From a bacterium (GTDB taxonomy: Bacteria > SZUA-79 > Acidulodesulfobacterales > Acidulodesulfobacteraceae), in assembly GCA_021800805.1 (NCBI GenBank), contig JAJYYR010000001.1, positions 434,001-498,000 of the forward strand: 64,000 bases of DNA, read 5' to 3'. The position numbers and the translations under genes are program-made. The notes beneath the pieces were generated by a model. It saw nothing but the letters and a program-made list of their open reading frames with translations. It searched no databases and was not told the DNA's origin. This document shows, in pieces, positions 36,846-45,542 of this stretch (positions are counted from its first letter, which is position 1; each line of letters begins with the position of its first letter).

Positions 36846-37454
36846 TAATGCATGTTCTTCGGCATAATCGACGCCTATTCTCGGCGTTTCGATTATATTT
36901 TTTTCGGGAATATTTATATTTCTGTCTTCCAGCCATATTTCTAGTTTAGGTGAAATTTTTGCTTTATCCCCCCTCTCCTCATTTTCGCATATAGGAATTC
37001 CGTTATGTCTTAAATCTATTCCCAGCGCAATCGTCAAAACGCCCGGTCCGGAAGTAATTTTATTTAACGAAACGGTTTTTTTTGATTTCTCGGTTCTTCT
37101 TTGCATCATAATATCTATGCCGATTTCAGGTTCAACCGCCCTTATTAGGACCGCGTCGGCGGTATCCCCTTCGCCCGTAACTACGTTAAACAGATAGTAC
37201 ATTCCGTAAATAAAATAGACGTAAGCATAACCGCCTTCTTTATATAAATTTTTATTTCTTTCGGTTTTTCGGTTGCCGTATGCGTGGGACGCCTTGTCTA
37301 TCGCCCCGAGATAAGCTTCCGCCTCCACGATTTTGCCGCCCGTAATTCCTTTACCGCCTATGTCGGTCAATAAGTATTTCCCCAGCAGTTCCCGCGCAAT
37401 TTTTACGGTGTCTTTGCGGGTAAAAAAGGATTTTTCAAGCTTTTTGAAAACCAT
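36822..37454 (-). CDS. 3-methyladenine DNA glycosylase (AAG/MPG family)
   Basis: Removes alkylated purines from DNA. The 210-residue protein has the AAG-family motifs: FFTRKDTVKIARELLGKYL, IVEAEAYLGAIDKASHAYG with the catalytic glutamate, RNKNLYKEGGYAYVYFIYGM, VLIRAVEP and SGPGVLTIALGI. It is complete and of usual size. Its start codon abuts the stop of the upstream glycosyltransferase gene on the same strand, so the two are probably cotranscribed although unrelated in function. Its 3' end forms one arm of a long hairpin. Confidence 0.93.
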   Translation of the reverse strand: MVFKKLEKSFFTRKDTVKIARELLGKYLLTDIGGKGITGGKIVEAEAYLGAIDKASHAYGNRKTERNKNLYKEGGYAYVYFIYGMYYLFNVVTGEGDTADAVLIRAVEPEIGIDIMMQRRTEKSKKTVSLNKITSGPGVLTIALGIDLRHNGIPICENEERGDKAKISPKLEIWLEDRNINIPEKNIIETPRIGVDYAEEHALLPLRFKI

Positions 37455-38189
37455 TTATATATTTATATATTTGTTTTTGTTCAAAAATATTTCTATAAGT
37501 TCTATTAGCATAGGTATGGAGTCGGCGATTATATTGACGTGTCCCCCTGGTTTATGCCGCCAATCCACGCTTGCTTCTTTAACTTTTATACCGTTTAAAA
37601 GCGCAATATAAAGTATTTCTACGTCGAACGAAAAGCCTTTTATTTCGGATTTTGCGAAAATCTTTTTTGCGGACTGCATTCTAAAAGCTTTGAATCCACA
37701 CTGCGAATCGTAGAAATTTATACCGAGAAGTTTTGATTTTATAAAGCTGAAAGTTTTGCCGACAAGACTTCTGAACGGAGGCTGGACTATAACGGAGCCT
37801 TCCGGCAGATAACGAGAGCCTATTATAATGTCGGTTTCAGGTTCATTTTTAAAAATATTTATAAATGCTTCTATTTCCTCGACATCCGTAGATAAGTCGG
37901 CATCCATAAAGAAAACGTATTCGTACTCTTTATTTGCCGAAAGGATGCCTTCTTTGACCGCCCAGCCTTTGCCGGTCTTAGTTATGGTTATGACTCTTAA
38001 ATCTGCGGAAAGAGTATCCTTTAATACGTTTAACGTGCCGTCGTCGCTTCCGTCGTCCACGACTATAATCTCGTATATATATTTTTTGGATTTTAGATAC
38101 GACCTTAACGAAATTATAGTTTCCTTAATTCTTTTTTCTTCGTTATAAGCCGGAATTATTATAGATAAAGATATTTTGGAGTTTGTCAT
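37455..38189 (-). CDS. Family 2 glycosyltransferase, dolichyl/polyprenyl-phosphate sugar synthase type
   Basis: GT-A fold enzyme of 244 residues. IIIPAYNEEKRIKETI near the N-terminus, VVDDGSDDGTL and FMDADLSTDVEEIE (metal-binding DxD-like) are typical of the DPM1/ALG5 subgroup, which transfers a sugar from a nucleotide to a lipid phosphate carrier. DSQCGFKAFR and GFSFDVEILYIA fit this subgroup too. No membrane helices follow the catalytic domain. It may prepare a lipid-linked sugar for the envelope-glycan genes on the opposite strand. The ATG is preceded only by an A/T-rich leader. Confidence 0.85.
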   Translation of the reverse strand: MTNSKISLSIIIPAYNEEKRIKETIISLRSYLKSKKYIYEIIVVDDGSDDGTLNVLKDTLSADLRVITITKTGKGWAVKEGILSANKEYEYVFFMDADLSTDVEEIEAFINIFKNEPETDIIIGSRYLPEGSVIVQPPFRSLVGKTFSFIKSKLLGINFYDSQCGFKAFRMQSAKKIFAKSEIKGFSFDVEILYIALLNGIKVKEASVDWRHKPGGHVNIIADSIPMLIELIEIFLNKNKYINI

Positions 38190-38280
38190 ATATTTTTTTA
38201 TTCCTTATAAATATATTATAATGTTTTGAATCAATATACAATTTAAAAAATTTATATTTATAGTATAATATATATTTAAT

Positions 38281-39075
38281 ATGGCTAAAAATCCCAAATT
38301 CACAATTCTTTTATACCACAAAATAGGAAAATACCCTCAAAATGCGAAATTTCCGGGACTATATGTTGCCGAGGAAAATTTTGACAGGCAGATTAAATAT
38401 CTAAAAAATTCCGGCTACTCATTTTTAACGCTATCCGAATTAAAAATATTGTTAGATTACTATTACAATTATGATTCTAAAGGAAAAGATAATGACGCTG
38501 CCTTGTCCGGCTCCGCCGCATTAAATTTAATCAACGAAAGCGGCAAATATGTATCGCTCACATTCGATGACGGTTCAAAATCGGTTTATTCACGGGGTTT
38601 AGAAGTTATGAGAAACAACGGAGTAAAGGCGACGGTTTTTATGGTTTCGGGGCTTATAGGCGGAATAAACGAGTGGGATATAAAAAACGGAGAAAATGAA
38701 GATGAAATGCTCAATTTGTCCGAACTTAAAAAAATGGTCGAGTACGGCATAGAAATAGGCGCCCACACATTAACGCATCCGCATCTTACTTTGATTTCAC
38801 CCGAAGAAGCTTTCAGCGAAATTTCGCTTTCTAAAAAAAATCTTGAAGATTTGCTTGGCGAAAGCGTAAATTTTTTTGCCTATCCCTACGGAGATTACAA
38901 TGAAGAAATAGAAAAAATAGTAGAAAAGGCCGGTTTTTACGGCGCATGTATTACGAAAACAGGCATAGTAAAAAAAGGGGCGGATTTTTTTGCGTTAAAA
39001 AGGGTGGCGATAAGGCATAATACGGATTTTTTTAAATTTAAAAGAAAGATTTGGAAGGTCAGGCTTTTTTATTAA
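38281..39075 (+). CDS. Polysaccharide deacetylase (NodB/CE4 family)
   Basis: A 264-residue CE4 carbohydrate esterase. SLTFDDGSKSVYSRGLEVM carries the catalytic and metal aspartates, IGAHTLTHPHLTLIS the metal histidines, and FAYPYGDYNEEIEKIVEKAG the later motif. The N-terminus (FTILLYHKIGKYP) is typical of the PgaB/IcaB-like group. No signal peptide is evident, so it may act in the cytoplasm on a glycan intermediate. It heads the glycan cluster; a TATAAT at 38264-38269 lies only 11 bases before the ATG, with no ribosome binding site. Confidence 0.88.
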   Translation: MAKNPKFTILLYHKIGKYPQNAKFPGLYVAEENFDRQIKYLKNSGYSFLTLSELKILLDYYYNYDSKGKDNDAALSGSAALNLINESGKYVSLTFDDGSKSVYSRGLEVMRNNGVKATVFMVSGLIGGINEWDIKNGENEDEMLNLSELKKMVEYGIEIGAHTLTHPHLTLISPEEAFSEISLSKKNLEDLLGESVNFFAYPYGDYNEEIEKIVEKAGFYGACITKTGIVKKGADFFALKRVAIRHNTDFFKFKRKIWKVRLFY

Positions 39076-39121
39076 AATAAAATAAATTAAAGTATAATAT
39101 AATATAATCATAATCTCAAAA

Positions 39122-40189
39122 ATGAACATATTAATTATAAAATTAAGCTCTATAGGCGACTGTCTTCTTGCCACTCCTGCGGTAGAATCTATAAGAAAAG
39201 GGTATCCAGACAGTTTTATTACGTGGCTCATTGAAGATAAAGCCAAAGACATCGCGCTTTTAAATCCCCATGTTGACGAAGTTGTAATTATCGATAAAAA
39301 AAATTTCAAATTTAAAAACTATTTATCTTTAATTAAAAAATTAAGAAGCAGGCGTTACGATTTATCGATAGATTTACAGGGGGTTGACAGGACTTCCATT
39401 TTTTCGTTTTTAAGCGGCGCTCCCGCCAGATACGTCGAGGAATATGCTAAGTTAGGTTTTTTAAGCAATAAACGGATTGCAAGGAAAGGAAGACCGCTTG
39501 AACACGCCGTTAAATTTTATCTTTTTTTAGCCGAAAAATGCGGCGGCAAAAAAAATGAATCGGCGCAACTGACGCTTATTACCTCCGAAGAAGATAAAAA
39601 ATTCGCTTCTGATTTTTTGGAGACCAATTTTGTAAAATCGGAAAAGAAAGAAATATTTATAGGAATAAATCCTACGGGGACATGGAAGACTAAAAGATGG
39701 CCGGTCAAATATTTTATAGAACTTTCCAAAAAATTGATAAATTCTTTTAACGCAAATATCGTAATATTCGGAGGCAAAGGGGAAAAATACTTAGCCGACG
39801 AAATATTAAACGCTTTGAGCGGTAATGTTTCCAAGGTCAATGTCGTTAGCGCGGTCGGGAAAACGACGTTGAAACAGGCAAAAGAACTTCTTGCCAAAAT
39901 GGACTATTTTATAACTCCGGATTCAGGGCTAATGCATATCGCGTCTGCCGTGGAGACGCTTAAAACTATAGCGCTGTTTGGACCTACGGATCCTGAGCTT
40001 ACGGGTCCCGTCGGGAAAAACTTTACCGTCCTAAAGGATAACATTCTATGTATTCCATGTTTTCAAAAAGAATGCCCGCTTAATAAGATAGAAAATAATA
40101 ATTTGACCGAGTGTGTTTTATGTATGAAAAGAATTACGCCGGATATCGTCTTTAGAATCATAAAGCAGGATTATGAAAAATTCAAATAA
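39122..40189 (+). CDS. Family 9 glycosyltransferase (heptosyltransferase-like)
   Basis: GT-B enzyme of 355 residues like those adding heptose to the lipopolysaccharide inner core. The N-terminus MNILIIKLSSIGDCLLATPA has the conserved SSIGD loop; later come FIGINPTGTWKTKRWP, FGGKGEKYLADE and ITPDSGLMHIASAVETLKTI with ALFGPTDPELTGPVG. The C-terminus has several cysteines (CIPCFQKECPL), common in this subgroup. It overlaps the next GT9 gene by 17 bases. A run of TATAAT-like boxes precedes it at about 39093-39110. Confidence 0.9.
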   Translation: MNILIIKLSSIGDCLLATPAVESIRKGYPDSFITWLIEDKAKDIALLNPHVDEVVIIDKKNFKFKNYLSLIKKLRSRRYDLSIDLQGVDRTSIFSFLSGAPARYVEEYAKLGFLSNKRIARKGRPLEHAVKFYLFLAEKCGGKKNESAQLTLITSEEDKKFASDFLETNFVKSEKKEIFIGINPTGTWKTKRWPVKYFIELSKKLINSFNANIVIFGGKGEKYLADEILNALSGNVSKVNVVSAVGKTTLKQAKELLAKMDYFITPDSGLMHIASAVETLKTIALFGPTDPELTGPVGKNFTVLKDNILCIPCFQKECPLNKIENNNLTECVLCMKRITPDIVFRIIKQDYEKFK

Positions 40190-41270
40190 TATAAAAGATT
40201 TTTTAATATTCGGGCATAATTATATAGGGGACGTTTTAATGCTGACTCCGGCTATTCGGGCATTAAAGCTAAAGTTCCCGGAAAGCAGGATTACCGTCGC
40301 CGTATCGAAGAACGCATCTTTTGTTTTAAGGAGAAATCCGGATATATGTAAAATAGTCGAAACGGAAAAACTGAACGGTATCAAAGGAATTGCCGGCATT
40401 TTTAAACTGTTCGCAACGCTTAACGGCATTAAAAAAAAGAACGGACATAAATTTTACGCCTGCATTAATTTTTTAACGTCTTTTAAATTCTCGCTTTTAG
40501 GGTTTTTACTTGCGAAAAAACAGATCGGGCAGAAAAAGATTTTAAACAACTTTTTTCTCCATGAACGTATAATATTCGATAAGAATTTAAATAATACGGA
40601 TAAGTCGTTAAAATTTATCGAACCGTTTTATATAAACAGCGGCGAAAAATATTTCGATAGAAATTGCGTTTACAACGTAGATGATTCCGATATTAAAAAC
40701 GCGGAAAACATTTTAAAGAATTCGTTTGACGGTTACGGGATAAATATAGATGCGGAAAATTTTAAATTTGTCTTATTATCTCCGGGCTCCACAAGAAGAT
40801 CTAAAGAAGCCGCTCCCGAATTGTTTTCTCTTTTTGCGGACTATCTAAATAAAAAAGGCTTTTATACGGTTATTACGGGAAGCGGGAACGATAGGCAGAC
40901 TTCCAAAAAAATTTACGACAAGATAGGCAATAAACATTTAAATGCCGATTTAACCGGTTTAACCGATATTTATACGCTCGGCGGGTTAATTAAAAAATCG
41001 TTTCTGGTAGTAAGCGTGGATAACGGAACGATGCATCTATCGTCGGCGATAAAGACCCCCGTAATCGCTCTTTTCGGTTCGACGGATCCGTCGGTTTGCG
41101 GTCCGGCGGGAGATAATATTTATATAATAGATAAAAAAACGGACTGTTATCACTGTTTTTACAAAAAATGTCTTAAAGACGGTTTTAATATAAACGGTTA
41201 TTCCGACTGTATGGGTCGTATTACGCCGGAAGACTTGATAACGGGATTCGAGTATTTAAGTAAGAAATGA
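40173..41270 (+). CDS. Second family 9 glycosyltransferase (heptosyltransferase-like)
   Basis: A 365-residue paralogue of the preceding gene. IFGHNYIGDVLMLTPAIRAL matches the N-terminal loop (NYIGD), LLSPGSTRRSKEAAPELF the donor-site start, and VVSVDNGTMHLSSAIKTPVI with ALFGSTDPSVCGP the conserved C-terminal motif. As in the neighbour, a Cys-rich stretch (CYHCFYKKC) follows. Two tandem heptosyltransferases suggest at least two inner-core sugars. It ends in an ATGA overlap with the next gene. Confidence 0.9.
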   Translation: MKNSNNIKDFLIFGHNYIGDVLMLTPAIRALKLKFPESRITVAVSKNASFVLRRNPDICKIVETEKLNGIKGIAGIFKLFATLNGIKKKNGHKFYACINFLTSFKFSLLGFLLAKKQIGQKKILNNFFLHERIIFDKNLNNTDKSLKFIEPFYINSGEKYFDRNCVYNVDDSDIKNAENILKNSFDGYGINIDAENFKFVLLSPGSTRRSKEAAPELFSLFADYLNKKGFYTVITGSGNDRQTSKKIYDKIGNKHLNADLTGLTDIYTLGGLIKKSFLVVSVDNGTMHLSSAIKTPVIALFGSTDPSVCGPAGDNIYIIDKKTDCYHCFYKKCLKDGFNINGYSDCMGRITPEDLITGFEYLSKK

Positions 41271-42229
41271 AAATTTCAGGCTTTACTTTTATCAGAAACG
41301 GAATTTTAATGGGTTATCCTTTTAAGGAGTCCATAATATCCGCCCTCCCTTTGGTGGACGAGTTTGTAGTCGTGGTGTGCGAGAGCGCCGACGATACAAA
41401 AAAAGAATTAGAAAAATTAAGGGATGAATATCCAAAAATTAAATTAATAGATTCCGATTGGAATATTACAAAAAGAAGCGGGTCTATCTTATCCGAAAAA
41501 ACAAATATCGCTATTAAAAACATCACCGGAGATTACGGGCTTTATGTTCAGTGCGACGAAGGAATTCATGAAAAAGATTATGAAAGGATTATCCGCGTTC
41601 TAGAAGAAAATCTTAACAATAAGGACGTCAAGGGTTTTGTCTTTGATTATACGCATTTTTTCGGAGGCTATTTTTCTTATGCTAAAAAGTCGGAAAAAAA
41701 GTTTTTCTACGATAAGGAAGTCAGAGTTATAAGGAACGACGGAACGGTTTTTTCATGGGGGGACGCTATGGGTTTTAAGGATATTAACGGGGTTAAGATA
41801 AATATCGAAAACAAAAATGCCCTGCCTTTAAACGTCGATATGTTTCATTACGGCAGAGCAAAAAATCCTGCCGATATGTATAAAAAAGATAAAGAAATGG
41901 AGCGGCTTTATAATTTTCGGATAATAAACAGGTTAAAAAATTGGGTTTCTAATTACGACCCGCGGGTCGATAAATATATATATTCCAATTTCGACTGGCT
42001 TGAAAGGGTTGACGTAAAAAATCTTGATTTTCATCCTGCGCCGTTCAGAGAGCTTGCATCTAAACAGAATTGGGATATAGACGATTTTAAGACTTTTATG
42101 AAAGAAAAAAAGGGCGTATCGCAGTTTTTTAAGATGCTGATATACAGATTAGTAAAAGATTCTATAAACGAAACGTCTAATGCGGTAAAAAAATTAAAGG
42201 CTTTTTTAAATAATAATTATAAAAAATGA
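41267..42229 (+). CDS. GT2-like glycosyltransferase of unknown specificity
   Basis: A 320-residue protein with the pattern of a GT-A transferase: GFTFIRNGILMGYPFKESI at the start, VDEFVVVVCESADDTKKELE, GDYGLYVQCDEGIHEKDYER (the acidic CDE replacing DxD), then VRVIRNDGTVFSWGDAMGF and MFHYGRAKNPADMYKKDKEM. I have seen this type in lipopolysaccharide clusters but cannot name a substrate. ATGA overlaps on both sides tie it to the GT9 and GT4 genes in one translationally coupled operon. Confidence 0.7.
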   Translation: MKISGFTFIRNGILMGYPFKESIISALPLVDEFVVVVCESADDTKKELEKLRDEYPKIKLIDSDWNITKRSGSILSEKTNIAIKNITGDYGLYVQCDEGIHEKDYERIIRVLEENLNNKDVKGFVFDYTHFFGGYFSYAKKSEKKFFYDKEVRVIRNDGTVFSWGDAMGFKDINGVKINIENKNALPLNVDMFHYGRAKNPADMYKKDKEMERLYNFRIINRLKNWVSNYDPRVDKYIYSNFDWLERVDVKNLDFHPAPFRELASKQNWDIDDFKTFMKEKKGVSQFFKMLIYRLVKDSINETSNAVKKLKAFLNNNYKK

Positions 42230-43335
42230 AAATTTTAGAATTTATAACTACTTCAAATATAGGCGGCGCCGAAAATTACATAGTCAATTTATCTAAAAAA
42301 TTTGCGGATAAGGGACACGAAGTTTTTATTTTATCGTCTGCAGGCGAAAAAGATAAAAATCCGGAATTATCCATTTTTAAATTTTTACAAAATAGCGGAA
42401 TACCTTTTAAGATAATGAATACAGGTTTTAAATACAATCCTCTGGCAATATTAAGAATTGCATATTTCATAAAAAAAAACAAATTCGATATAATTCATAC
42501 CCATTTGTCCAAAGCAAATTTCGTCGGAGCGTTAGCCGCTAAGATTGCCGGAATAAAATCCATTTCGACCGCTCACGGGCTTAATAAAAAATCTCAATAT
42601 AAATATGCCGATTACATAATATGCGTTTCAAACGCAGTTAGGGAAAACCTTATTTTCCAAGGAATGAACGGCGGAAGGCTCGTCGCTATATATAACGGAA
42701 TAGATACGGGAAAATTTAACCCTGAGGCGGAAGGACTTCCTAAAAGAAGAGATGTTTCAGCTTCTGTTTCCGGGGCAGGCGGCGGCGGAAAATCGTTCAA
42801 CATTGGGATGATTGCAAGACTTTCCCGCGAAAAAGGCGTCGATTTATTTTTAGACGCCGCAAAATTAGTTCTCGCCGAAATACCGGGAGCCAAGTTTTTT
42901 ATCGCAGGGACGGGCTTTCTAAAAGATGAACTTATTAAAAGGGCTAAGGATTTAGACATTTATAATTCGGTATATTTTATAGGATTTGTCGGAGACACCC
43001 TTGTTTCTTTCCTTAAAGAATTAGACGCAGTTGTTTTTCCTTCTTTAAAAGAAGGGCTTCCTCTCGCCCTGTTGGAATCGATGGCTATGGAAAATATCGT
43101 AATAGCCTCAGATGCCGGGGGCATGCCGGAAGTCGTGGAGGACGGCAAAAACGGTTTTATAATAAAAAAGGGAGATATAAACGCTATTTATCAAAAGCTG
43201 ATTTTCGTGTATAATAATAAAGATAAAGATGCGGTAAATGAAATAGCTGAGGAAGCCAGAAAAACTATCATAGAAAAATTTAATATAGAAAACTGCGCAA
43301 ATAAAACGCTTGATTTGTTTTCAAAATATGTCTAA
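42226..43335 (+). CDS. Family 4 glycosyltransferase
   Basis: A GT-B retaining glycosyltransferase of 369 residues. ITTSNIGGAENYIVNLSKKF is the typical N-terminal acceptor loop, GMIARLSREKGVDLFLDAAK begins the donor domain, and FPSLKEGLPLALLESMAMEN holds the EX7E-type motif with both glutamates; ASDAGGMPEVVEDGKNGFI follows. A Gly/Ala-rich insertion lies near residues 180-188. It probably adds a sugar to the lipopolysaccharide core or a capsule. Overlaps the kinase gene by eight bases. Confidence 0.9.
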   Translation: MKILEFITTSNIGGAENYIVNLSKKFADKGHEVFILSSAGEKDKNPELSIFKFLQNSGIPFKIMNTGFKYNPLAILRIAYFIKKNKFDIIHTHLSKANFVGALAAKIAGIKSISTAHGLNKKSQYKYADYIICVSNAVRENLIFQGMNGGRLVAIYNGIDTGKFNPEAEGLPKRRDVSASVSGAGGGGKSFNIGMIARLSREKGVDLFLDAAKLVLAEIPGAKFFIAGTGFLKDELIKRAKDLDIYNSVYFIGFVGDTLVSFLKELDAVVFPSLKEGLPLALLESMAMENIVIASDAGGMPEVVEDGKNGFIIKKGDINAIYQKLIFVYNNKDKDAVNEIAEEARKTIIEKFNIENCANKTLDLFSKYV

Positions 43336-44353
43336 AAATCTTATCGATATAATAAAGAATTTTCACAGGGCAAGAATACTCGTCGTCGGGGATATTATGG
43401 TCGATCATTTTGTTTACGGAACCGTCAACAGAATATCTCCCGAAGCCCCCGTTCCGGTCGTTAACGTAAAGTCCGAAAAGCTGATGCCGGGAGGCGCTGC
43501 CAATGTGGTAAGCAACGCAGCAAAACTTGGAGCAAAAGTTTACGTCGCCGGAGTTATTGGAGACGATTATAACGGGGACATATTAAAGAGGCTAGTCGGA
43601 AAAGACGGAGAAAAAGGCAGGGGTAAGGTCGATTTTTCACAGATTTTGACTTTAAAAAACTTCCAAACTATAATTAAGACGAGGGTTATTGCTCATAATC
43701 AGCAAATCGTGAGATTTGACAGGGAAGATAACGGAAAATTCACCGACTGGGTTTATAACAAGCTTTTAGACGGGATTAAAAAAATATCGGACGATATAGA
43801 CGCGGTAATAATTTCCGATTACGGCAAGGGTCTCATGCAAAAGAAATTTTTTTCTTCCTTAGTAAGTTTTTTAAGGGAAAAGAACAAATTTATTGCGCTT
43901 GATCCTAAAGTCGAAAATTTTAAATTTTATAAAAATGTTTCTATTTTAACGCCTAATATTAATGAAACTTCAGGCGGTTCGGGGGTTAAAATTCACGACG
44001 AGAAGACTCTTGAAAAGGCTAGCAGGGTTATTATGAAAAAAGTTAAGCCGGACTATCTGCTTGTAACGCGGGGCGAAGCCGGAATGTCGCTTTTTCATAA
44101 CGAAGGCGGCGTAAATAACGGGAGTTCGTTTTCGTCTTTGCATTTGCAGGCGCGCGCAAAAGAAGTTTATGACGTTACCGGAGCAGGGGATACCGTTATT
44201 TCTACGCTTACGGTTGCCGGAAGCGTCGGGGCAAGTATTTCCGATGCTTGTTATATCGCGAATGCCGCCGCAAGCATTGCAGTATCGCAACTTGGCACTT
44301 ATGCGGTAGGAGTAGATGAACTGGCGGCGCTGTTAAGTTCAGACTCAATATAA
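43328..44353 (+). CDS. D-glycero-beta-D-manno-heptose-7-phosphate kinase (RfaE1/HldE N-terminal type)
   Basis: PfkB-family kinase that phosphorylates heptose-7-phosphate for ADP-heptose synthesis. The 341-residue protein shows VVGDIMVDHFVYGTVNRISP, the substrate loop MPGGAANVVSNAAKLGA, VISDYGKGLM, and the anion-hole/catalytic motif DVTGAGDTVISTLT. The nucleotidyltransferase domain of HldE is absent, so this is a stand-alone kinase; the other ADP-heptose genes are not in the window. The ATG at 43328 starts where homologues do; an in-frame TTG at 43310 is less likely. It is consistent with the heptosyltransferases upstream. Confidence 0.88.
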   Translation: MSKNLIDIIKNFHRARILVVGDIMVDHFVYGTVNRISPEAPVPVVNVKSEKLMPGGAANVVSNAAKLGAKVYVAGVIGDDYNGDILKRLVGKDGEKGRGKVDFSQILTLKNFQTIIKTRVIAHNQQIVRFDREDNGKFTDWVYNKLLDGIKKISDDIDAVIISDYGKGLMQKKFFSSLVSFLREKNKFIALDPKVENFKFYKNVSILTPNINETSGGSGVKIHDEKTLEKASRVIMKKVKPDYLLVTRGEAGMSLFHNEGGVNNGSSFSSLHLQARAKEVYDVTGAGDTVISTLTVAGSVGASISDACYIANAAASIAVSQLGTYAVGVDELAALLSSDSI

Positions 44354-44401
44354 TAAATAATTAAAAAAATTTTTAATGCAAGTTTAGACTAACTCTTAAT
44401 A

Positions 44402-44644
44402 ATGCAGAAGCTGATTAACGTAGGATTCGGAAACGTTGTTTTACAGAGCAGGGTAGTGGCAGTTGTTTCTCCGGGTTCTTCGCCGATGAAAAGACTGAGA
44501 GACAGTGCAAAAGACGGCAATAACTTAGTCGATGCTACAGAGGGAAGAAAGACGAGGTCGGTTATAATTACAGATTCGGGGCATATTATACTTTCTGCGC
44601 TGAATACTTCTACTATTATCGCAAGATTGGAAGATAAAGATTAG
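44402..44644 (+). CDS. RemA-like DUF370 protein
   Basis: An 80-residue protein. LINVGFGNVVLQSRVVAVVS at the start, SSPMKRLRDSAKDGNNLVDA and GRKTRSVIITDSGHIILSAL are diagnostic of the DUF370/RemA family. In Bacillus, RemA is a DNA-binding activator of matrix genes; its role in diderm bacteria is not established. Its position directly before gmk, rpoZ and relA/spoT is a conserved arrangement. No ribosome binding site is obvious. Confidence 0.9.
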   Translation: MQKLINVGFGNVVLQSRVVAVVSPGSSPMKRLRDSAKDGNNLVDATEGRKTRSVIITDSGHIILSALNTSTIIARLEDKD

Positions 44645-44670
44645 CTATAAATAATTAAATAATATATATA

Positions 44671-45318
44671 ATGGACGAAAAATACATAAAATTTAAAGAT
44701 AAAGGACTGCACCTAGACGGGAAACCAAGAGGCTTGATATTTGCCGTTTCCGCCCCGTCCGGCGCCGGCAAAACTACTTTATGCAATATGCTTTTACGGG
44801 AATTTAAAGATATACGAGCGAGCATTTCATTTACTACCAGAGTAAAAAGGCAGGGAGAAGAAGACGGTATAAGTTATCATTTTATTAATGATTCGGAGTT
44901 TGATAGAATGATAAAAGAGGATGAATTTATAGAATGGGCTAATGTTTTCGGCAAAAGATACGGAACGGCGCATAAATCCATTTTTAATCCGAATTCTTTA
45001 TTTGATATTTTGCTTGAGATAGACGTTCAAGGAGTCGAAAAACTTATAAAAATATACGGCTTTAAAAATAAAACAAAACGGTTAGTCACGATATTTATAA
45101 CCCCTCCGTCTTATAAAGACCTTAGCGAGAGGCTTAAAAAAAGAGGCGATATGGACGATACGGAATTAAATAAAAGATTGAATACCGCTTATGAAGAAAT
45201 TAAAAAAAGCGTTTCTTACGATTACATTGTTACGAACGACGATTTAAACGAGGCATACTTAAAATTAAAATCTATCGTTATCGCCGAAAGATGTAAAAAT
45301 TTTAAAAAAGATTATTAA
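44671..45318 (+). CDS. gmk: Guanylate kinase
   Basis: Phosphorylates GMP to GDP. 215 residues with the P-loop SAPSGAGKTTLCNMLL near residue 30, the GMP-binding region SISFTTRVKRQGEEDGISYHF and EFIEWANVFGKRYGT, then LLEIDVQGVEKL and the lid FITPPSYKDLSERL. It has a short N-terminal extension of about 20 residues. Lies in the remA-gmk-rpoZ-relA/spoT run, which groups GTP/GDP supply with alarmone synthesis. Confidence 0.95.
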   Translation: MDEKYIKFKDKGLHLDGKPRGLIFAVSAPSGAGKTTLCNMLLREFKDIRASISFTTRVKRQGEEDGISYHFINDSEFDRMIKEDEFIEWANVFGKRYGTAHKSIFNPNSLFDILLEIDVQGVEKLIKIYGFKNKTKRLVTIFITPPSYKDLSERLKKRGDMDDTELNKRLNTAYEEIKKSVSYDYIVTNDDLNEAYLKLKSIVIAERCKNFKKDY

Positions 45319-45346
45319 TTATTTAAATAAAAGGAGAAAAATTTAA

Positions 45347-45535
45347 ATGGCAAGAGTAACTATCGAAGATTGTTTAGTTAATGTGGAAAACAGATTCGCG
45401 CTTGTAGTAATAGCGGCAAAAAGAGCAAGACAGATTATGGAGGGAGCCCAGTCCAAAATAGTTTCCAAAAATAAACCTATCGTAGTTGCATTAAGAGAGA
45501 TTGCAAAGGGTTATGTTAGAGTGAAACAGAAATAG
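45347..45535 (+). CDS. rpoZ: RNA polymerase omega subunit
   Basis: A 62-residue subunit that helps assemble RNA polymerase. [20 protein letters not shown] followed by [12 protein letters not shown] is the omega signature; [15 protein letters not shown] ends the fold. AAGGAG precedes the ATG. Only seven bases separate it from the relA/spoT gene. In other bacteria omega forms part of the ppGpp site on RNA polymerase, which fits the neighbour. Confidence 0.95.
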   Translation: MARVTIEDCLVNVENRFALVVIAAKRARQIMEGAQSKIVSKNKPIVVALREIAKGYVRVKQK

Positions 45536-45542
45536 CCGTCCT

